Of a stretch of 64,000 nucleotides of DNA, positions 39,511-47,926 are shown in pieces. This DNA comes from Serratia sarumanii (lineage in GTDB: Bacteria > Pseudomonadota > Gammaproteobacteria > Enterobacterales > Enterobacteriaceae). Position 1 is the first letter of the stretch. Each line of letters begins with the position of its first letter. The notes beneath the pieces are model-generated. The model searched no databases. It saw nothing but the letters and a program-made list of their open reading frames with translations, and was not told where the DNA came from. The position numbers and the translations under genes are program-made. The DNA lies in the NCBI RefSeq assembly GCF_029962605.1, contig NZ_CP124750.1:3720001-3784000 (forward strand), in the 5' to 3' direction.

Positions 39511-41391
39511 ATGCGGAACATACTTAATCGAGTTATGAGAAGAAAATCCTCCGACGAAGAGAGTGCTGTGAAAACATATTCAGGCCCAAACACGCCCCTA
39601 GCAAATTATCTAGCATACTATAGCAATCTCAAGTCTCCGGGTTACGCCGTTCTAATAACGGGACCATGGGGTGTTGGAAAAACTTATCAAGTAAAGCAAT
39701 TAATACCAGATTCTGAGAGTTACTTTGTTAGCCTGTACGGCATTGATACTGTAGATGGCATTCACGATGCGGTGCTTGCATCATGCTTGCCGAGCCTCAA
39801 TGCCAGCGAATATGTATCAACAATCGGAGAGGTAGGAAAGGCAATGGGCGATAAGTACGCTCTTGCTGGCTTCGCGAACAGTGTATGGAATGTTTTTCTA
39901 AGACAACGGTTAAAACCAGATCGGACGATTATTTTTGATGATTTAGAACGCAGCTCTTTATGGACAAATCAAAAGAGTGAATTACTGGGTGCAATTAATC
40001 ACTATGTAGAACATCGCGGCTTCCGCGTTATAGTTATTTGTCACGATGAGCGCATAGCTGATCAACTAGCCGAGCTTAAGGAAAAAACATTTGGCCATAC
40101 TGTTATGGTCGAACCACAAATTCATGCGGCTTTTGAAGCGTTTCTAACTGATATTCAAGATAAAGTTGCACAAGATTTTGTCACCAAAAGAAAATCAATT
40201 ATCGAGGAAGTTTGGTCGCAATCCGAGCAGTCTTCTTTGAGAATACTGAAACACGTTATCAACGATGTTGCTAGACTTCGTTTAATAATGAAAGACAGGC
40301 ATCTAGAAAATAAAGACGCTATAGAGCACATTATAAAATTTTTCTGCGCCTTGGATATAGAGGTGCGTGCGGGAAATTTAACACGAGATCTACTCCTTAA
40401 CCGGATGAAACTACATATCGCGGAGAGGATGGATCGCAACAATCAAGACGATATTCGGCCATTAAGTAAAGTAATTTCAAAATATTCATCATCTGATATT
40501 ACAGGCTCAATTCTCAGCGATGAAATTTTAGAGTCAACCCTCATAGAGGGTAGATTTGATTCTGAAATGCTTGCAGCATGGCTCGATCAAACACCTTATT
40601 TTATCCAAGCCTCAGATACCCCTCCGTGGCTCATAGTAATGAAATTCGATGAGCTCGATGATGAAATTATTAAAGAAGGCATATCTCGGATGCAAAAGCA
40701 GTTCGATGAGCGTGCCGTAACTGAAATCGGAGAGTTTCTTCACATCGCGGCACTTCGGCTAATGATGGTTGAACAGGGCGTTATTGCCCACTCTATGGAA
40801 GAAGAAACATCACTCTGCACCACGTATATTGACGACCTTTTAGCAACCAAAAGATTGCCTCCAAAACCTTTGGAATACTCATTTGAGAGGCTATTTGAGG
40901 CTTATGGTGGTTATGGTTATTGGGTTTCAGAGGTTGCGAGACCACATTTCAGGGCCATTTGTGAGCACGTAGACCAAGCGCGGCATCAAGCGCTAGAGGC
41001 CACTTATCCAAGTCATGCCGCAGAAATTTTGCGTCAACTCAAAGAAGATCAAGCGTCTATTTTTAAGACAATTTCACCAACAAACTCTGGAAGCAACACT
41101 CTCGCGCATGTTCCTATCCTCAATCATATACCTGTGAATTCTTTCTTGGACGCTTGGCTTAGCGGTCCGCGCAGTGGATGGCGACAAACAACTATGGCAC
41201 TCGACAATCGATATGAACATGGTCAACTCGATCGGAACTTGAGTACCGAAAGACCTTGGTTAATTGACCTAGAGCGGGAAATGAATGCGCGAATAGATAA
41301 GGAGACTGGTCTCGACGCATTTCGATTGAAGCGAATAAAGCCAAAAATATTTAGTGAGTTACAAGAAATAGAGGCACCAGATCAAAGATAG
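39511..41391 (+). CDS. KAP-type P-loop NTPase (cargo gene)
   Basis: 626-aa soluble protein. Walker A is GPWGVGKT (51-58), with GPWG typical of KAP ATPases. Walker B is IIFDDLERSS (140-149), with the FDDLER signature of that group. A sensor-like VICHDERIADQL follows, then a long alpha-helical C-terminal region of about 400 aa without a recognised domain. No membrane helices are evident, unlike many KAP proteins. The gene is far more AT-rich than the transfer genes, so it joined separately. KAP and related STAND-like NTPases recur in anti-phage loci, so a defence role is plausible but not shown. An ATG at 39535 is an alternative start. Confidence 0.82.
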   Translation: MRNILNRVMRRKSSDEESAVKTYSGPNTPLANYLAYYSNLKSPGYAVLITGPWGVGKTYQVKQLIPDSESYFVSLYGIDTVDGIHDAVLASCLPSLNASEYVSTIGEVGKAMGDKYALAGFANSVWNVFLRQRLKPDRTIIFDDLERSSLWTNQKSELLGAINHYVEHRGFRVIVICHDERIADQLAELKEKTFGHTVMVEPQIHAAFEAFLTDIQDKVAQDFVTKRKSIIEEVWSQSEQSSLRILKHVINDVARLRLIMKDRHLENKDAIEHIIKFFCALDIEVRAGNLTRDLLLNRMKLHIAERMDRNNQDDIRPLSKVISKYSSSDITGSILSDEILESTLIEGRFDSEMLAAWLDQTPYFIQASDTPPWLIVMKFDELDDEIIKEGISRMQKQFDERAVTEIGEFLHIAALRLMMVEQGVIAHSMEEETSLCTTYIDDLLATKRLPPKPLEYSFERLFEAYGGYGYWVSEVARPHFRAICEHVDQARHQALEATYPSHAAEILRQLKEDQASIFKTISPTNSGSNTLAHVPILNHIPVNSFLDAWLSGPRSGWRQTTMALDNRYEHGQLDRNLSTERPWLIDLEREMNARIDKETGLDAFRLKRIKPKIFSELQEIEAPDQR

Positions 41392-41485
41392 GGAAATATG
41401 GATTGCGCAATCCAAAAGCATCGTATGGTGGCAGGTGATCCCACCTCCACCATAGTTCTTGGACCTAAAAACCGAGAGCGCTAGA

Positions 41486-43393
41486 TCAAATTTCCACCCC
41501 TGCACTCTGACCATCTTTGCTGCCGCGACGGCGAGAAGTTTTCCTTGAGTCAGCCTTACCTGAATTCTCCATTTCCTTATGCTCGGCCGTCTCGCGGCGC
41601 ACCTGCTCCATCGCCGGATCGGTGAACGTGACCTTGAGGCCGTGCATACCGGCGAGTTGGGCGACTTCAAGCCGGAACTCGTCTGTGCCTTCCACGATGA
41701 GGGCTTGGCCCTCGAACCGCTTGGACGCCAGTTCGAGCGCAACCAGTGCCGCGCCGGTCGTGGCTTTCTGCGCCTGAACGTGCGTCTTCCGGTCGATCAC
41801 CATGCCGCCGTCGATGGTGCTGTACGCCACCGTCCCGTCTTTCCGGGCCTTGGGCTTGAGCTTGTCGAGAACGACAGCTTTGGCCTTGTCGGCCCGGTCG
41901 GCAGTCAGTAGCTCCCCGTTCCAGCGGCGTGTCCGTTCCTCGCGGTCGCGCAGCACGGCCAGCGCCTCGGAGTTGCCGCGCTCCGCCTGCTGCGTTAGCC
42001 AGTCGGCCCAAGTGGGCATCGTCGTCTGTTTGAACAGTGCCTGACGGCGAGCGTCTGCGCTCTGCCGGTTCTTCTGGCGCGAGGCGTCGGCCTGCTGTTT
42101 GATAGTGCCGTACATCAGGCGTTTGATCGACCCCTTGCCCGCGACCTTCAAAAGCATTCGCTCTGTCTGGCTCCACTGCCTCACTTGCGCATTGAAAGCC
42201 GCACTCTCGCGCTTGATCTGGTCGAGGCCCTGACGGCGGGCCAGAATGGCCGCCTGTCGCTCGCGCTGGTAGTGGTTGAACAGGCCCGCTGTCGTCGGGT
42301 TGTCCGGCCGCCGGGGTCGTGGCTCGTACCGCTTGCGGTTCGCCTTCGCCTCGGCCTGCCGTTCGGAAGGCTGGAACGGGCCAAGACGGTCGGTCAGGGC
42401 CTTCATGGAAAGGTCGCGACCGACGTTGCTGGCCTTCGCCCAAATGCCTAAATCCGGCTCGCCGATGACAAGGCCAGCGCCGCGCTGGCGAACCTCTAGG
42501 CCGTGCTCGGCCGCTGCGTCGTGCAGCTCCTGCCAGCTCGTCGCCTGCCGCATCGCCGGGGCCAGCTCGCGAGCCGCGTACCCGGTCAGAGTCTCGATGC
42601 CGGAGTGCGCCTCCACGCTGGCCACCTTCGCGCCGATGCGGACTGGCTCTGCTTTATCTGCTGACTGCTTCTGTAGACGGGTATCGGACAGCTTGCGCAA
42701 GCCGTTCAGGGTTTTGGCTTCGGGAGGCTCCGATATGCTGAGGTCGCAAGCGTTTCTAAGGTGTTTACGGAATAGGCTATCGCGCTGCTCTGGGGCTTTC
42801 GCTGGCAACAGCTCAATGTCGCGGTTTTGATGCCGCTGCTTTGCCTCCAGACCATGAAACGTTCTTTGCAAGCCATGCTCTACCTCAAGACGCTCACAGG
42901 CCTCCATCAGGCGGAACTGATCGTAATAGGGTTCGATGTTCTGTAAACCGGTCGGGTGAACCTTGTTGATGGCTACATGCACATGCAGGTTATCGGTGTC
43001 GATGTGAACCGCTGATACACGCTGGTGCTCATCAAGGCCGATGGCAGCGCATAGTTCGTCTTCGATGGCGTGCAGCGTCTCAAGGTCTGGCTGCTCGCCG
43101 GGCGGGAAGGAATAGACAAAGTGGTAGGTCTTTTCCGCCTTCGACCTGGTGTTAGCCGCTTGCGTGGCTTGGATTAAGATTGCAGCATCTGCCGGATCAT
43201 CCGTGCCGCAATTCGTGACCCGATAGCTGGCGACCTTCTCGCCCTCGGTCGTACCATTGGCGGAATCCAGAATGTAGTCGGCCGTGCGCTCCCAGCTCGT
43301 CGGGTCAATGCCGCCCTTGGCCGCCACCATATACTTGATTAACCGGGCTGGGCTTGAGGCCTTGCGTTCACGGTTGATGCGATGCGCGATCAT
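41486..43393 (-). CDS. traI: MOBP relaxase of the IncP TraI type
   Basis: 635-aa DNA nickase that cuts oriT and stays attached to the strand. The nicking tyrosine is Tyr21 in SSPARLIKYMVAA. Motif III, HIDTDNLHVHVAINKVHP, has the metal-binding His130, His137 and His139. The N-terminal domain follows RP4 TraI closely (RVTNCGTDDPA, KTYHFVYSFPPGEQPD), and a shorter, more diverged C-terminus follows (RP4 TraI is 732 aa). It overlaps traJ by four bases, so the two are cotranslated. No primase domain is present. Confidence 0.94.
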   Translation of the reverse strand: MIAHRINRERKASSPARLIKYMVAAKGGIDPTSWERTADYILDSANGTTEGEKVASYRVTNCGTDDPADAAILIQATQAANTRSKAEKTYHFVYSFPPGEQPDLETLHAIEDELCAAIGLDEHQRVSAVHIDTDNLHVHVAINKVHPTGLQNIEPYYDQFRLMEACERLEVEHGLQRTFHGLEAKQRHQNRDIELLPAKAPEQRDSLFRKHLRNACDLSISEPPEAKTLNGLRKLSDTRLQKQSADKAEPVRIGAKVASVEAHSGIETLTGYAARELAPAMRQATSWQELHDAAAEHGLEVRQRGAGLVIGEPDLGIWAKASNVGRDLSMKALTDRLGPFQPSERQAEAKANRKRYEPRPRRPDNPTTAGLFNHYQRERQAAILARRQGLDQIKRESAAFNAQVRQWSQTERMLLKVAGKGSIKRLMYGTIKQQADASRQKNRQSADARRQALFKQTTMPTWADWLTQQAERGNSEALAVLRDREERTRRWNGELLTADRADKAKAVVLDKLKPKARKDGTVAYSTIDGGMVIDRKTHVQAQKATTGAALVALELASKRFEGQALIVEGTDEFRLEVAQLAGMHGLKVTFTDPAMEQVRRETAEHKEMENSGKADSRKTSRRRGSKDGQSAGVEI

Positions 43394-43770
43394 TTGGAAA
43401 TCCTCCCCATGAGCGCCCGCATGTCCTCTTGGATTGCGCGGAAATCCATCATCATCGTTTCCACGTCAATCGGTCGAGTACCCTGACCGCGTTTCTCAGC
43501 GAGCCACAATTTCAGCAATCCGGCCACCCGGCCTAGGTCGCCATTCACTTTTGCCAACTGGCGGACAGCTTCCAAATCGGCCCGTGAACCTATAGGCAGA
43601 TTCAGCCCAACAGCGCGAAGGAAAGCGGCATTCGACAATCCCGCCTGATCGGCCCTTTCGGTTAACTCTTTTTTCTCATCAACGCTGACCCAAACCTCAA
43701 TTCGCTCCCGCCGTGGACGTGTCCCACGCGAATGCGGCTTGATAGCCTCAATCGCATTTTCACCGGCCAT
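43390..43770 (-). CDS. traJ: TraJ-type oriT-binding relaxosome protein
   Basis: 126-aa protein with a ribbon-helix-helix-like N-terminus (RERIEVWVSVDEKKELTERA) and the conserved VRQLAKVNGDLGRVAGLLKLWLAE segment shared with RP4 TraJ. TraJ binds an inverted repeat next to nic and recruits the relaxase. The ATG at 43770 follows GAGGGAAGG. The open frame extends 50 codons upstream through oriT but is not real. It is transcribed away from oriT, as in RP4. Confidence 0.92.
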   Translation of the reverse strand: MAGENAIEAIKPHSRGTRPRRERIEVWVSVDEKKELTERADQAGLSNAAFLRAVGLNLPIGSRADLEAVRQLAKVNGDLGRVAGLLKLWLAEKRGQGTRPIDVETMMMDFRAIQEDMRALMGRISK

Positions 43771-43805
43771 AAGCCTTCCCTCTTTGGTGTAAATGTCGCG
43801 GAGCG

Positions 43806-43912
43806 ACTGACAGCCTCGCAGAGCAAGATGCCGTCGAACCGCAGGTGAGTAAGGGGTGGTGTTGGACTGGTGCGGGCTTGCCCGTACCGGTACAACACAC
43901 ATCTTGCCGTAC
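43806..43912. other. oriT of IncP type, with predicted nic site
   Basis: This stretch resembles RK2/RP4 oriT in order and sequence. CAGCCTCGCAGAGCAAGATG (43811-43830) is followed by a CAGGTG..AATAAGGGG-like segment, an inverted repeat CGGGC-TT-GCCCG (43873-43884), the palindrome GTACCGGTAC (43884-43893) and CACATCTTGCC. By analogy with RP4 the nick lies after CATCTTG, between 43906 and 43907. The traJ start lies 36 bp to the left, as in RP4. Confidence 0.9.
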
Positions 43913-43965
43913 TGCTTCATGCGATTCTATGCGACTGGAGCAGAATCGCCAGTAAAATATGGCGC

Positions 43966-44064
43966 AATCGCGTACATTCGCGCTAATTCGCATACATTCG
44001 CGCAGCATCGCATTAATCAATTCTTCTAATCGCATAGAATCGCGTACATTCGCATAGAAACGCG
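43966..44064. repeat. Phased TCGCRTA/ATTCGC repeats beside oriT
   Basis: Near-repeats of TCGCGTACATTCGCG (43968-43982) and TTCGCATACATTCGCG (43987-44002) follow one another. TCGCATAGAATCGCG and TACATTCGCATAGAAACGCG come at 44030-44064. The spacing is about 10 or 20 bp, so they lie on one face of the helix. In RP4 the same position is a bent region bound by TraK. Confidence 0.7.
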
Positions 44065-44244
44065 TTTCCGACTGAGTTCATGAACATCAAGGACGGACTG
44101 ACACCAAAAGGAAGGGTTTTGAGAGGCCATCTGCTAGGCCACCCAAATCTAAGCCTTGTAAATTGCTCGACTCGGGTGAGAACATAGCCTCCGTTTACGC
44201 GCTTTTTTTTCGAAACTCGATCATCAAGAAACAATGGAGTAATC

Positions 44245-44454
44245 ATGGCACGAAAAACCCTCGCAGAGCGCCGTTCTGATGCCCTTTCGGAGCTTGAAAT
44301 GGCGAAAGCCAGATTGGCAAAACTCGACAATGAGGCGGCAGAAAGAATCGGAAGAATTGCAATAAAGTCAGGATTGGTTAATCTTGAGCTGACGGACGAT
44401 CAAGTCCGGGAAGAGTTCGACAAAATCGTGGAAAGGATCAGCAAGGGGAATTGA
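44245..44454 (+). CDS. TraC/MobC-like accessory mobilization protein
   Basis: 69-aa helical protein. The core EAAERIGRIAIKSGLVNLEL and the TDDQVREEFDKIVERI tail resemble the small TraC-like proteins of Ti-plasmid transfer regions and other MOBP/MOBQ accessory proteins. It probably binds DNA at oriT or stabilises the relaxosome. It is divergent from traJ, in the place occupied by traK in RP4. GGAG lies 7 bp before the ATG. Confidence 0.65.
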   Translation: MARKTLAERRSDALSELEMAKARLAKLDNEAAERIGRIAIKSGLVNLELTDDQVREEFDKIVERISKGN

Positions 44455-44456
44455 TC

Positions 44457-44681
44457 ATGAAGACAGCTCACCGCATCAGCACATTGGCCAATCAACTCAA
44501 CGAACTGCAAGCCTGCCTTGGTCGAGCCAGTGGGCGGCCTAGCAAGAGCGTTATGGAAGCCCAGCGCATTGCGGCCGAGCTGGCTTCTTCACTCGAAGAG
44601 TGGCACCTTGAAACGCTGCACATCCCCGAAACGGAGCGTGACCTCTATCGCGCACAGAACCCCTACTACGCGGCCCACTAA
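44457..44681 (+). CDS. Hypothetical small transfer-region protein
   Basis: 74-aa protein (MKTAHRISTLANQLNELQAC...) predicted to be mostly helical, with a GRPSKSVMEAQRIAAEL stretch. No family is recognised. It begins 2 bp after the preceding stop, with AAGGGG upstream, so it is in the same operon as the TraC-like gene. An intrinsic terminator follows 20 bp after the stop. Confidence 0.6.
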   Translation: MKTAHRISTLANQLNELQACLGRASGRPSKSVMEAQRIAAELASSLEEWHLETLHIPETERDLYRAQNPYYAAH

Positions 44682-44700
44682 CGCGCCACGCCGTCTTATC

Positions 44701-44727
44701 AAAAGCTCACTTCGGTGGGCTTTTTTT
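44701..44727 (+). terminator. Intrinsic terminator (start of left twin module)
   Basis: Stem AGCTCAC-TTCG-GTGGGCT followed by T7, with a UUCG tetraloop. Its counterpart is at 50528-50550 on the other strand. Confidence 0.9.
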
Positions 44728-44949
44728 GTCCGCAAAACGTATCAAACCGGACAGTCGCGTCTCTTCGCCACCCCAAGAAAATCCCGTTTCAAATCAGAAT
44801 ATTGGGAACTGCCTTCATCAAGATTGACGGACAGTTTACGGACACAAGCCATTGAATTCTATGCAGATACAAGATTATCCGCATATTTAAAACCGCCCCA
44901 TATCGGTCAATAATCAAACCTCGGATGATGACAAAATGAGGTATTCGGT
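44728..44949 (+). promoter_or_regulatory. Left copy of the twin operator-leader module, driving trbJ
   Basis: With the terminator this forms a ~250-bp block that recurs in inverted, diverged form at 50297-50550. Matching parts, in order, are GTCCGCAAAACGTAT, ATCAAGATTG, TTTACGGACAC, and a 42-bp leader (44908-44949) with GATGACAAAATGAGGTATTC just before the start codon. TTGACGGACAGTTTACGGAC (44824-44843) looks like a paired operator. A TTGAAT/TTATCC pair with 17-bp spacing (from about 44851) could be the promoter. Confidence 0.75.
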
Positions 44950-45744
44950 ATGGTAATAGAATCGAAAAAAATGGCGGCTGGTACTGTCCGAAAATTCGGT
45001 CGAGGCGCGGCGGTAGCTCTGGCAATGGCAAGCGCAGGCCTTGGTGTAAGTCTCTACATTGCACCTGTCCCGGCTTACGCCATCTACTGCTCGAACTGCT
45101 CGACGTTCTATCAGCAGATGTTCGAGTACGCCGAAGCGGTCAACACGCAGCTGAACACCGCCCAGCAACTGGCAACGCAGATTCAGCAGTATCAGAACAT
45201 GGTTACGCAGGGTCTGAGCCTGCCCAACTCCATGTTCGGCAGCATCGCGGCCGACCTGCAAAGCGTGGTGAATATCTACACGAAGTCGCAGGCCTTGGGC
45301 CGCCAAATCCAGAACATGGATTCGCAGTTCAACACGCAGTTTCCGGGCTTCGAGTCCTACCTGAATCAAGCTGCGAACTCGGCAGCAGTACCGGCGCGGG
45401 ATCGTTATCAGAAGTGGTCAGAGCAGGGGCGCGACAACGTGAAAACGGCGATGGAAGCGGCGAACCTCAATACCGGCACTTTCGAGTCTGAGGACGCGCA
45501 GCTTGCCCGCATGGTTTCCCGTTCGCAGTCGGCCGCTGGCCGGATGCAGGCGATTCAGGCGGGCAATGAAATTGCCTCACAGAACGTACAGCAACTGCAA
45601 AAGCTGCGCGATCTGGTGGCCACGCAAATCAACATGCAGGGCAACTACATGGCCCAGCAAGGTGACCGGAGGGCCGCTAGCGAAGCCGCCGAACAACAAT
45701 TCGAAGCTCGGAAGAATAACTGGGGACCTTCGGAGGACTTCTAA
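44950..45744 (+). CDS. trbJ: TrbJ, VirB5-like mating-pair protein
   Basis: 264-aa secreted protein. A Sec signal (about 18-44, ending AYA) is followed by the TrbJ hallmark IYCSNCSTFYQQMFEYAEAV and a long helical Gln-rich body. It ends in FEARKNNWGPSEDF, a 14-residue tail shared exactly with the next small protein. TrbJ belongs with VirB5 minor pilins that sit at the tip or base of P-type pili and affect recipient contact. It opens the four-gene trbJ-trbL operon. Confidence 0.92.
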   Translation: MVIESKKMAAGTVRKFGRGAAVALAMASAGLGVSLYIAPVPAYAIYCSNCSTFYQQMFEYAEAVNTQLNTAQQLATQIQQYQNMVTQGLSLPNSMFGSIAADLQSVVNIYTKSQALGRQIQNMDSQFNTQFPGFESYLNQAANSAAVPARDRYQKWSEQGRDNVKTAMEAANLNTGTFESEDAQLARMVSRSQSAAGRMQAIQAGNEIASQNVQQLQKLRDLVATQINMQGNYMAQQGDRRAASEAAEQQFEARKNNWGPSEDF

Positions 45745-45746
45745 TC

Positions 45747-45932
45747 ATGTTGATATCTAAGACTTTTATCGCTGTGCTGTGCATCGCTTCTGCTCTTGGT
45801 GGTGCTGTTGTGTCCGGTGTCTTTGTTTCCGTCAGCACCAATTGCGCGACTGCTGAACGGCCTATGCCGACAGATGCCGATAAAAACTTCGAAGCCCGGA
45901 AAAACAACTGGGGTCCATCTGAGGATTTCTAA
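45747..45932 (+). CDS. Small membrane/periplasmic protein in the trbK position
   Basis: 61-aa protein with an N-terminal hydrophobic segment (TFIAVLCIASALGGAVVSGVF), a short linker and the tail FEARKNNWGPSEDF, identical to the TrbJ C-terminus. Position between trbJ and trbL matches trbK, the entry-exclusion gene of IncP plasmids, but no lipobox is seen and similarity to TrbK is weak. The trbJ stop lies 3 bp upstream and trbL begins 3 bp downstream. Confidence 0.7.
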   Translation: MLISKTFIAVLCIASALGGAVVSGVFVSVSTNCATAERPMPTDADKNFEARKNNWGPSEDF

Positions 45933-45934
45933 CT

Positions 45935-47554
45935 ATGCAACGTTCAGCACTACTCGCACTCATCGGTGCGGTGCTCTTGCTTTCGGCCGGCACTGCTGCG
46001 GCAGCAGGAGATATAACTCAAGGCAATGAAATGAATGGGCTTTTGCGGATGCTCTATGACGCCGCAAGTGAATGGTCACCACGACTACAGGGCTACGCAC
46101 TCACATTGCTGGCTTCCCTTGCACTAATCCAATTGGTGTGGACGTTCATGCCTTTAGTCATGAAACAAGCTGACTTCGGCGAAATCGTCGGCGAGTTGAT
46201 CCGCTTCTTCATGGCTATCGGCTTTTTCTACGCGATCATTGAGCATTCCGTTCCTTGGGCGACAGCCGTAGTAGACAGTTTTCGAGAAGCAGCGGGCACG
46301 GCTAGCGGTTTAGGCCGTGCGCTTCAGCCGGGCGATATGTTCGCGGTCGCCGTCGATTTCTCGCGCACCATCGTAGAGGGAATCTCAGTTTTCTCTCCGG
46401 GTAAAGCGGTCCTCATCGCGCTTGTTGGCTGTTTGGTTTTACTGTGCTTCGCCTTCATCGCGGCATTCATGTTTGTGACGCTTGTAGAGTCATACGTCAT
46501 CATCAACGCCTCCGTGCTGTTCTTCGGCTTTGGTGGTTCGCAATGGACACGCGACTTTGCAATTGCTCCGCTCCGCTTCGTTATCGCAGTAGGTGCCAAG
46601 CTGTTCGTCCTAACGTTGATCGTAGGAATTATCGTCACGTCGGCGAAGTCTTGGTTAGCAGCGTATACCAACGACGAAGCGTCTCTGATGACATTGGCGG
46701 GCTTGGCTCTGGTATGCGCATACCTGACTAAGACTATTCCCGAATTGATCGGCGGGATGATTAGCGGCACGTCGATGGGCGGTGGATCAGCCATTGGTGG
46801 CATGGCTGCTGCCGGTGCAGCCGGTGCGGCGGCGGCGATCGCAACCATCGCCACGGCCGGTGCCGCTGCTCCGGCTGCTACCGGTGCTCTTGGCGCGGCC
46901 GGGAGTGGTAGTGCAGCGGGGGCAGGTGCGGCGGGTGCCGGTGGGCTTGGCGGCGGCGGTCTGGCGGCCGCGATCAATTCCAGCTTTGCCGGTGGTAGTG
47001 CTCCCGCCGCAGCCGCATCAGGTGGCGGGGCGGCCTCTGGCATCGGCGCGAGCACTGGCGGTCAAGCGGCGGCCAAGGGCGCGTCGTCGGCAGGTGCCAG
47101 AGTGGGCGGCAGCGGCGCACCAAAAACGCCGGGCGCAGCGCCGCAGCAGCCTAACAGCGGCGTACAGCAGGCCGCCAAGCAGGCCGGGAAGTCCGCGCAG
47201 GTCAATGACGACAAAGACCAGCAAGCGACACCAAAAGGGGGAGTTGTCAGCTCCGGCAACGCACTTTCCCAAGCGGCCAACGGTGGCGCAAAGATGCTCG
47301 GCGTGATGGCCTCGATGGCAGTACCGGGCATGGAGAACGCGCACGGCTTGTCTCTTGGCGCGGGATCTGCGTCACCTGTTCCCGACGATACGAGTTCGGC
47401 CGCTCCAGCCAATGGAGCGGAATCTGCCGCGGAACCTACACAAGCGGAATCTAACGTCATCCGTCCGGCCTCGGACAACAGCTCTACTCCCGGCCACCTC
47501 GCCTCGCTCAACGTGCCGGGCATGACCTCGAATAACGACCAACCGGAGAAATAA
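45935..47554 (+). CDS. trbL: TrbL, VirB6-like inner-membrane pore protein
   Basis: 539-aa polytopic protein. A signal-like N-terminus (MQRSALLALIGAVLLLSAGTA) is followed by at least five membrane helices, including LQGYALTLLASLALIQLVWTF and LIALVGCLVLLCFAFIAAFM, up to about residue 290. A long Ala/Gly-rich C-terminal tail follows. TrbL/VirB6 proteins line the inner-membrane channel of P-type conjugation systems. Every other pore gene (trbB-I except J/K/L) is absent from the element. Confidence 0.92.
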   Translation: MQRSALLALIGAVLLLSAGTAAAAGDITQGNEMNGLLRMLYDAASEWSPRLQGYALTLLASLALIQLVWTFMPLVMKQADFGEIVGELIRFFMAIGFFYAIIEHSVPWATAVVDSFREAAGTASGLGRALQPGDMFAVAVDFSRTIVEGISVFSPGKAVLIALVGCLVLLCFAFIAAFMFVTLVESYVIINASVLFFGFGGSQWTRDFAIAPLRFVIAVGAKLFVLTLIVGIIVTSAKSWLAAYTNDEASLMTLAGLALVCAYLTKTIPELIGGMISGTSMGGGSAIGGMAAAGAAGAAAAIATIATAGAAAPAATGALGAAGSGSAAGAGAAGAGGLGGGGLAAAINSSFAGGSAPAAAASGGGAASGIGASTGGQAAAKGASSAGARVGGSGAPKTPGAAPQQPNSGVQQAAKQAGKSAQVNDDKDQQATPKGGVVSSGNALSQAANGGAKMLGVMASMAVPGMENAHGLSLGAGSASPVPDDTSSAAPANGAESAAEPTQAESNVIRPASDNSSTPGHLASLNVPGMTSNNDQPEK

Positions 47555-47556
47555 CC

Positions 47557-47877
47557 ATGATGGACATTCTGATGTTCGGTGGATTTGTAGTACTTGCCTC
47601 GACTTTCGCCATCGGCATGTGGGCGCTCGGCCGGTGGCTGCGTAGCAAGGGCTACGGACCACAGCTCGATAGGCTGGATCGCCAATACACGGCCTTGCAG
47701 CTTCGAGTAAGCCCGCTCGCCTTGTCGGCTTCCTACCGCATGTTTTCCGGGGCGCAGGCTCTGAATCGCCTACCTTTGCTGGGCAGCAAGAATAACGCCG
47801 CCTTGAACCAGCAAGTTTTGATGGCCATCCAAGCCGCGCAGGAAGCCCAGAGGCAAGAAAAGCGCGACAATCGCTGA
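47557..47877 (+). CDS. Hypothetical small membrane protein of the trb operon
   Basis: 106-aa protein with one N-terminal membrane helix (ILMFGGFVVLASTFAIGMWAL) and a basic, Gln-rich helical remainder. No family is recognised. It follows trbL after 2 bp and ends the operon; a terminator lies 22 bp further on. Position suggests a role in pore assembly or exclusion. Confidence 0.65.
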   Translation: MMDILMFGGFVVLASTFAIGMWALGRWLRSKGYGPQLDRLDRQYTALQLRVSPLALSASYRMFSGAQALNRLPLLGSKNNAALNQQVLMAIQAAQEAQRQEKRDNR

Positions 47878-47898
47878 TCGCTGGCCAGCCTCACAGAC

Positions 47899-47926
47899 AA
47901 CCCCGCCTAAGTGCGGGGTTTTGTTT
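47899..47926 (+). terminator. trb operon terminator
   Basis: ACCCCGC-CTAA-GTGCGGGGT hairpin followed by TTTGTTT. Confidence 0.85.
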
